Shown: in pieces, positions 60,501 to 64,000 of the stretch
Position numbering within the stretch: the stretch's first letter is position 1
Layout: each line of letters starts with the position of its first letter
Source of the DNA: Phycisphaerae bacterium
Lineage (GTDB): Bacteria > Planctomycetota > Phycisphaerae > Phycisphaerales > UBA1924
Length of the DNA: 64,000 nucleotides
Assembly: GCA_022180725.1 (NCBI GenBank)
Contig: BQMO01000014.1
Location: 248,001-312,000, forward strand
Direction of reading: 5' to 3'
Notes under the pieces: model-generated
Database searches by the model: none
Seen by the model: the letters and a program-made list of their open reading frames with translations, nothing else
Told to the model about the DNA's origin: nothing
Program-made: the position numbers and the translations under genes

Positions 60501-62056
60501 GCGGAAACTCTCCGTGCATCCGCGGTCGACGGCGAGAGCGGTGAAACCGCCGGTCCGACGTGCAGGATGCTGTCCTGGCCTCCAAACGGATTCGGTTCGC
60601 ACTGGTCGTTGTGCGGGTCGGCCGTCCATTGCCCATCGATCACCAGCCGGTACCGAAACTGCCCGGGGGGCAACTTGACGCACAACTCATACACCCCCAG
60701 GGCCGTGTTCGCACGCATCACGTGCGATGTCGTTGACCAGTCATTGAACGACCCGGCAACCGCTACACGCGACCCCACCGACTGCGGTTGGACAAAGAGC
60801 ACGCCCTGATTGGTCTGGCTCACGCCGTACAGCCGCGCGATCGACGCGCTCGCCGTCACCGTCGGTGCGGGGGGGGGCGATTCCAGTCGCACAACGCCCA
60901 TGCTGCGCACGGGCGGCTTCGCCATGGTCTGCGTCGCGGGACGCGTCGGTTCCCCACCCCCGGCCACATCGGTTTGTTCGGTCGCCGCGGCGGCCGACGC
61001 GAGGCCCGTGTGGGCTCGCTCCCCGGATGGCGTAGGCCCTGCCCCGGCTGGTCGCCCGGTCGCCACGCGACGCAAAAACTCCTGCGCGCGCCTTGCGACA
61101 TCCTCGGCTCGGTTGATCGGCCTGGGGTCGGCCGCCGCGGCCGGCACCACCGGCAGGCCGCCCGTGTCCGTTGCGGGCTTCTCCGCCAGCATCCGGGCGC
61201 TGGGGATGGGCACGTGCACTTCCGGCGACGCCTCATCCGCCAACTCCTCTGTCGTTCCGGGCACACTTGCCTCGGCCGGCCCGAGCAGCACGCCGCGCAC
61301 CCACCCCGCCAAGGCCGCGTAGTCCTTCGCCCCGATCGAATCTGGCGCGTAATCGACCACCGCCTGTCCGAACGAGGCCGCCTCGCGCAGCGACGCGTCC
61401 CGCCGAACGATGACCGGCGCTACACGCCCCTTGAACCGCCGATGAAGTTCCCCGAGCAGGTCCGTGGCGACCGTGTTCTCTTCGTCATGGATCGTCGGGA
61501 GCACCCACGCAGGCAACTGCATCCCCAGCCGCCGCGCCAGCGTCCGCACCGTGGTCACCTGCCGCGTCGCGCCCTGCAACGAGAAGAACCCCGTCTCCAC
61601 GGGGATCAGCACCAGGTCCGCCGCGGCCAGGGCGTTGTACGTCAACAGCCCGATCGAGGGTGGGCAGTCGATGCACGCCAGGTCGTACTCGTGACGGAAC
61701 TCGTGCAGCACCGCCGCCAGGCGCCGGTCCCGGTCCAGCAGGTCGGCCAACCCACCCCGCGACGCTTCCAGCCCCGCCAGTTTCATTCTGCTTGGGGCGA
61801 GGTCCAGGTTTCGCCCCACGCGCCACAGCAGCCGGGGCGGGTCGAGCGGCTTGGTCCCGACCGACAGCATCGCGTCGCCGATGTCCAGTTCAATCCGGTG
61901 TTCCGGAACGCCCAGCCCCGCGGCGCAGTGCGACTGCGGGTCCATGTCGATCAGCAATACCCGCGACCCCGCGCGGGCCAGCACCGCGCTCAGGTTGATC
62001 GCCGTGGTGGTCTTCCCGCACCCGCCCTTCTGGTTGATGATCGCCACCGTCCGCAT
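60497..62056 (-). CDS. ParA-family ATPase fused to a glycogen-binding-like domain
   Basis: A 519-residue fusion. Residues 1-250 form a ParA/MinD-type ATPase with the deviant Walker A KGGCGKTTT (residues 10-18), VLLIDMDPQSHCAAGLG, and ACIDCPPSIGLLT. Residues about 270-420 are a long Pro/Ala-rich linker. Residues about 430-510 resemble an AMPK-type carbohydrate-binding E-set domain, with VAVAGSFNDW and FRYRLVIDGQWTADPHND. ParA proteins position chromosomes, plasmids or carboxysome-like bodies; the fused domain suggests an intracellular polysaccharide cargo, as inference. GAGGAGG is about 6 nt before the ATG at 62056. The partner gene follows with a 4-nt overlap. Confidence 0.82.
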   Translation of the reverse strand: MRTVAIINQKGGCGKTTTAINLSAVLARAGSRVLLIDMDPQSHCAAGLGVPEHRIELDIGDAMLSVGTKPLDPPRLLWRVGRNLDLAPSRMKLAGLEASRGGLADLLDRDRRLAAVLHEFRHEYDLACIDCPPSIGLLTYNALAAADLVLIPVETGFFSLQGATRQVTTVRTLARRLGMQLPAWVLPTIHDEENTVATDLLGELHRRFKGRVAPVIVRRDASLREAASFGQAVVDYAPDSIGAKDYAALAGWVRGVLLGPAEASVPGTTEELADEASPEVHVPIPSARMLAEKPATDTGGLPVVPAAAADPRPINRAEDVARRAQEFLRRVATGRPAGAGPTPSGERAHTGLASAAAATEQTDVAGGGEPTRPATQTMAKPPVRSMGVVRLESPPPAPTVTASASIARLYGVSQTNQGVLFVQPQSVGSRVAVAGSFNDWSTTSHVMRANTALGVYELCVKLPPGQFRYRLVIDGQWTADPHNDQCEPNPFGGQDSILHVGPAVSPLSPSTADARRVSA

Positions 62057-62150
62057 GGGCGCCTCCTCGGCGATGGTCACCCGCACCGCCGTGCCGTGGT
62101 ACATATCGGACGGGAACCCTGGAACGGATCGAAACTTGCGCCTTGCTGTG

Positions 62151-63347
62151 TCACCCGCGGAGGCCGTCAAACCCAGCCGCGAGCGCGGCGGGGTCCGGGC
62201 TGGCTACCACCCGGGCCTGACCGGGGCCTGTCGGCAAAATCACACGAATCGCCCCGCCCCGCGCCTTCTTGTCGTGCGCCATGGCCGCGACCAGGGCACT
62301 GGTGTCAGGCAGGCCGCGAACTTGCGAGGGCAGCCCGGCCGCCTCCAGCAGTTCGTCGACGATCGCCAGGCCGGTCGCGCCGGTCATGCCGAGAGCCTGC
62401 GCCGTCACGGCGGCCGCCCGAAGTCCCAGACCCACGGCTTCCCCGTGCAGGAGCATCACAGGGCGGCCATCAGGCATGCTCAGCCCGGGCAAGACCTCCA
62501 GAACATGCCCGAAGGTGTGCCCCAGGTTCAGCAAGGCCCGCCCACCCGTCTCGTCGTCCGCCTGTTCGTGCTCGTCCCGGGCAACCACCTCGGCCTTGAG
62601 CGCCACGTTCCGGCGGATCAACTCCGCCATCACATGGCCGTCCCGACGTGCCGCGGCGAGATTCGCCCGGGTCCACCCGAGAAGGTCGGCGTGCCCCGGC
62701 CCCACGCTCGCCCCGATCATCGCGTGCTTGATGCATTCGGCCAGCCCCGCGCCGACGTGCCGGGGTGGGAGCGTCGAGAGCACGTTCGGGTCGATCAGCA
62801 CCACCCGGGGCTGATGAAACACCCCGACGGCGTTCTTGAGCAGGTATTCTCCGCCGGGTGGGCCTACCGGAAGGTTCACCGCCGTTTTTCCGCCCACCGC
62901 CGCGTCCACCATCGCCAGGAGCGTGGTGGGGCACTGCACCACGGCGATGCCCCGGCGGTACAAACCCGCTGCCAGCCCGCCCAAATCCCCCGTCACGCCG
63001 CCGCCCACCGCCACGACCACGTCGCCCCGCTCCACCATTGCCTGCGCCATGCCGCGCAGCAGGCTCGCCAGCGTGTCTATCGACTTGTCCCGTTCCGTGG
63101 GCGTGACGGGGAGCACGATCACCTCGAACCCCGACGCACGCAGGCTTCCCGTGGGATCATGCCCATGGGCGCGCACGCCGGTATCGATGATCAGCGCCGT
63201 CCGGCGTGCGGCCAACCCGACGGCTTCGCGAACATGGGCCCCGAGACTTTCGAGCACCCCGGCCCCGATCGCCGCGTCGTACGAGCGGTCGTGCGAACTT
63301 GCCGGCAGGCGCACGCGGACGCGAACTGGCTCGGCGGGCTGTCGCAT
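62151..63347 (-). CDS. aroB: 3-dehydroquinate synthase
   Basis: A 398-residue enzyme that makes 3-dehydroquinate in the shikimate pathway, using NAD+ and a metal ion. Motifs include VVAVGGGVTGDLGGLAAGLYRRG, DAAVGGKTAVN, the metal-ligand Glu in AECIKHAMI and LNLGHTFGHVLE. The ATG at 63347 is used; GTG 63365 is six residues longer and also plausible. It lies 25 nt after panD on the same strand and 94 nt before the ParA fusion gene. Confidence 0.93.
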   Translation of the reverse strand: MRQPAEPVRVRVRLPASSHDRSYDAAIGAGVLESLGAHVREAVGLAARRTALIIDTGVRAHGHDPTGSLRASGFEVIVLPVTPTERDKSIDTLASLLRGMAQAMVERGDVVVAVGGGVTGDLGGLAAGLYRRGIAVVQCPTTLLAMVDAAVGGKTAVNLPVGPPGGEYLLKNAVGVFHQPRVVLIDPNVLSTLPPRHVGAGLAECIKHAMIGASVGPGHADLLGWTRANLAAARRDGHVMAELIRRNVALKAEVVARDEHEQADDETGGRALLNLGHTFGHVLEVLPGLSMPDGRPVMLLHGEAVGLGLRAAAVTAQALGMTGATGLAIVDELLEAAGLPSQVRGLPDTSALVAAMAHDKKARGGAIRVILPTGPGQARVVASPDPAALAAGFDGLRG

Positions 63348-63371
63348 GGTTCGCTCACCGGGCACGGCGGC

Positions 63372-63743
63372 TCACGACGCCTCGTACCGCATCACCTCGC
63401 GCACGGCATTGTCCTTGTCCATGATGAGCACGATCGGGCGATGCCGAGCATATTCCTGCTCGTCCATGTGCGCGAAGTGCATGATGATCACCAGGTCGCC
63501 CGGCTCCACCAGGTGGGCCGCGGACCCGTTCACCTCGATTTTCCGCGAGCCGCGCTCGCCCCGGAAGATGTACGTCTCGAACCGCTCGCCGTTGCGGCAG
63601 TTGGTGACGAGCACCTTGTCGTTCACACGCATCGCGCATCGATCGAGCAGGTCGGCGTCGATCGTGATCGACCCGATGTAGTCGGGCAGCGCCGCCGTCA
63701 CGGTCGCTCGGTGGATCTTGCTGTGCAGCACTTCTCGAAGCAT
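63372..63743 (-). CDS. panD: aspartate 1-decarboxylase proenzyme
   Basis: A 123-residue pyruvoyl enzyme that makes beta-alanine for pantothenate. The self-cleavage site is Gly24-Ser25 in DYIGSITID, which generates the pyruvoyl group. Conserved Lys9, Arg54-containing NGERFETY and the C-terminal IVLIMDKDN segment are intact. It follows rsfS after 18 nt and precedes aroB, suggesting a shared transcript. Confidence 0.94.
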   Translation of the reverse strand: MLREVLHSKIHRATVTAALPDYIGSITIDADLLDRCAMRVNDKVLVTNCRNGERFETYIFRGERGSRKIEVNGSAAHLVEPGDLVIIMHFAHMDEQEYARHRPIVLIMDKDNAVREVMRYEAS

Positions 63744-63761
63744 GGCGTATCGCCGGCGGAG

Positions 63762-64000
63762 TCAGGCGCCGAGGTTGGCCCGGTCGCGCGGGCGCTGGTC
63801 GGCGCGTTCCCATTCAACCCGGGGCGCGTCGCCCCACAGCATTTCCAGATCGTAGTGCGAACGCGTGTTCGGCTCGAACAGGTGCGTCACCACGTCCACG
63901 CAGTCCAGCAGCAGCCAGCGCCCGTCGACGTCCTTGTCCGTACGCCAGGGCGTGAACCCGCGCGCCTTGCCCAGGTCCTCCACGTGCTGGAGCACCGAAC
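63762..64000 (-). CDS. rsfS: ribosomal silencing factor RsfS, 5' end cut by the window edge
   Basis: The C-terminal 79 codons of an RsfS (Iojap) protein, which binds ribosomal protein uL14 and blocks subunit joining in starvation. The seen part has VLQHVEDLGKARGFTPWRTDKDVDGRWLLLDCVDVVTHLF and the typical end YDLEMLWGDAPRVEW. The upstream codons continue past base 64000, so the N-terminus is missing. It is the first visible gene of a unit with panD and aroB. Confidence 0.83.
   Translation of the reverse strand, partial: SVLQHVEDLGKARGFTPWRTDKDVDGRWLLLDCVDVVTHLFEPNTRSHYDLEMLWGDAPRVEWERADQRPRDRANLGA

Overview
The window is GC-rich, gene-dense DNA from a planctomycete, most likely of the class Phycisphaerae. 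This rests on four secreted proteins that end in a Pro-x-Pro motif, a membrane helix and a run of four arginines (PEP-CTERM-like). It is supported by a 53-residue small basic protein typical of the PVC superphylum, a dockerin-tailed calcium-repeat protein, and two membrane proteins with a 'CPxCxYD..CPECG'-type zinc ribbon. There is no rRNA, no CRISPR array and no prophage. The only mobile element is a single IS200-type transposase inside long inverted repeats.

Layout. 92-2043: a nucleotide-sugar dehydrogenase and a LOG-family enzyme. 2096-5601 (minus): a PEP-CTERM-like protein, a sugar-type ABC ATPase without partners, and an M42 peptidase. 5774-9010: an accessory-looking stretch with a Y-family polymerase, a solitary D12-class adenine methylase and the transposase element. 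9369-12803 (minus): a small membrane protein, an acyl-CoA dehydrogenase and an enoyl-CoA hydratase. 12942-17346: two tRNA-Leu genes around a divergent RNase HII-like protein, RibD, YgfZ and a DUF3467 protein. 17521-20235: a CHAD-exopolyphosphatase fusion. 20266-24938: the arginine cluster argR-C-B-F-G, with an operator-like palindrome lying inside its promoter. 24886-28231 (minus): DUF971, recG and an ATP-grasp-like protein. 28301-33905: pyrF, two tandem PEP-CTERM-like proteins, an isolated nuoI, a membrane-anchored protein, the small basic protein and a Glu/Leu/Phe/Val dehydrogenase. 33924-36976 (minus): a MacB-type ABC transporter with a DUF3299 protein, possibly for metal. 37576-45810: a PAS-LuxR regulator, a second LOG protein, an ECF sigma/membrane-regulator pair, a PEP-CTERM-like protein, a zinc-ribbon membrane protein, PrsW and the dockerin protein. 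45888-51470: HscB, a thioredoxin-like protein, DUF1015, PurQ, a zinc-ribbon membrane protein and MnmA. 51498-55407 (minus): dnaG-rpoD. 55638-59236: acylphosphatase, a HAD phosphatase, two unknowns and clpX. 59244-64000 (minus): rsfS (cut by the window edge), panD, aroB, a ParA-glycogen-binding-domain fusion and its translationally coupled partner.

How genes work together. Genes are often coupled by 1-4 base start/stop overlaps (argR/C/B, rnhB-like/ribD, DUF971/recG, sigma/anti-sigma, ABC ATPase/permease, ParA/partner). Several convergent pairs overlap or nearly touch at their 3' ends.

The most striking regulatory pattern is that about seventeen genes without a clear Shine-Dalgarno site have a TAnnnT -10-like hexamer ending only 5-12 bases before the start codon. 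This suggests widespread leaderless or near-leaderless transcription. Other leads are the histidine/aspartate-rich loop in the ABC permease, the CHAD-Ppx fusion with a candidate internal start, the ParA-glycogen-binding-domain fusion, and the inverted-repeat-bounded transposase.
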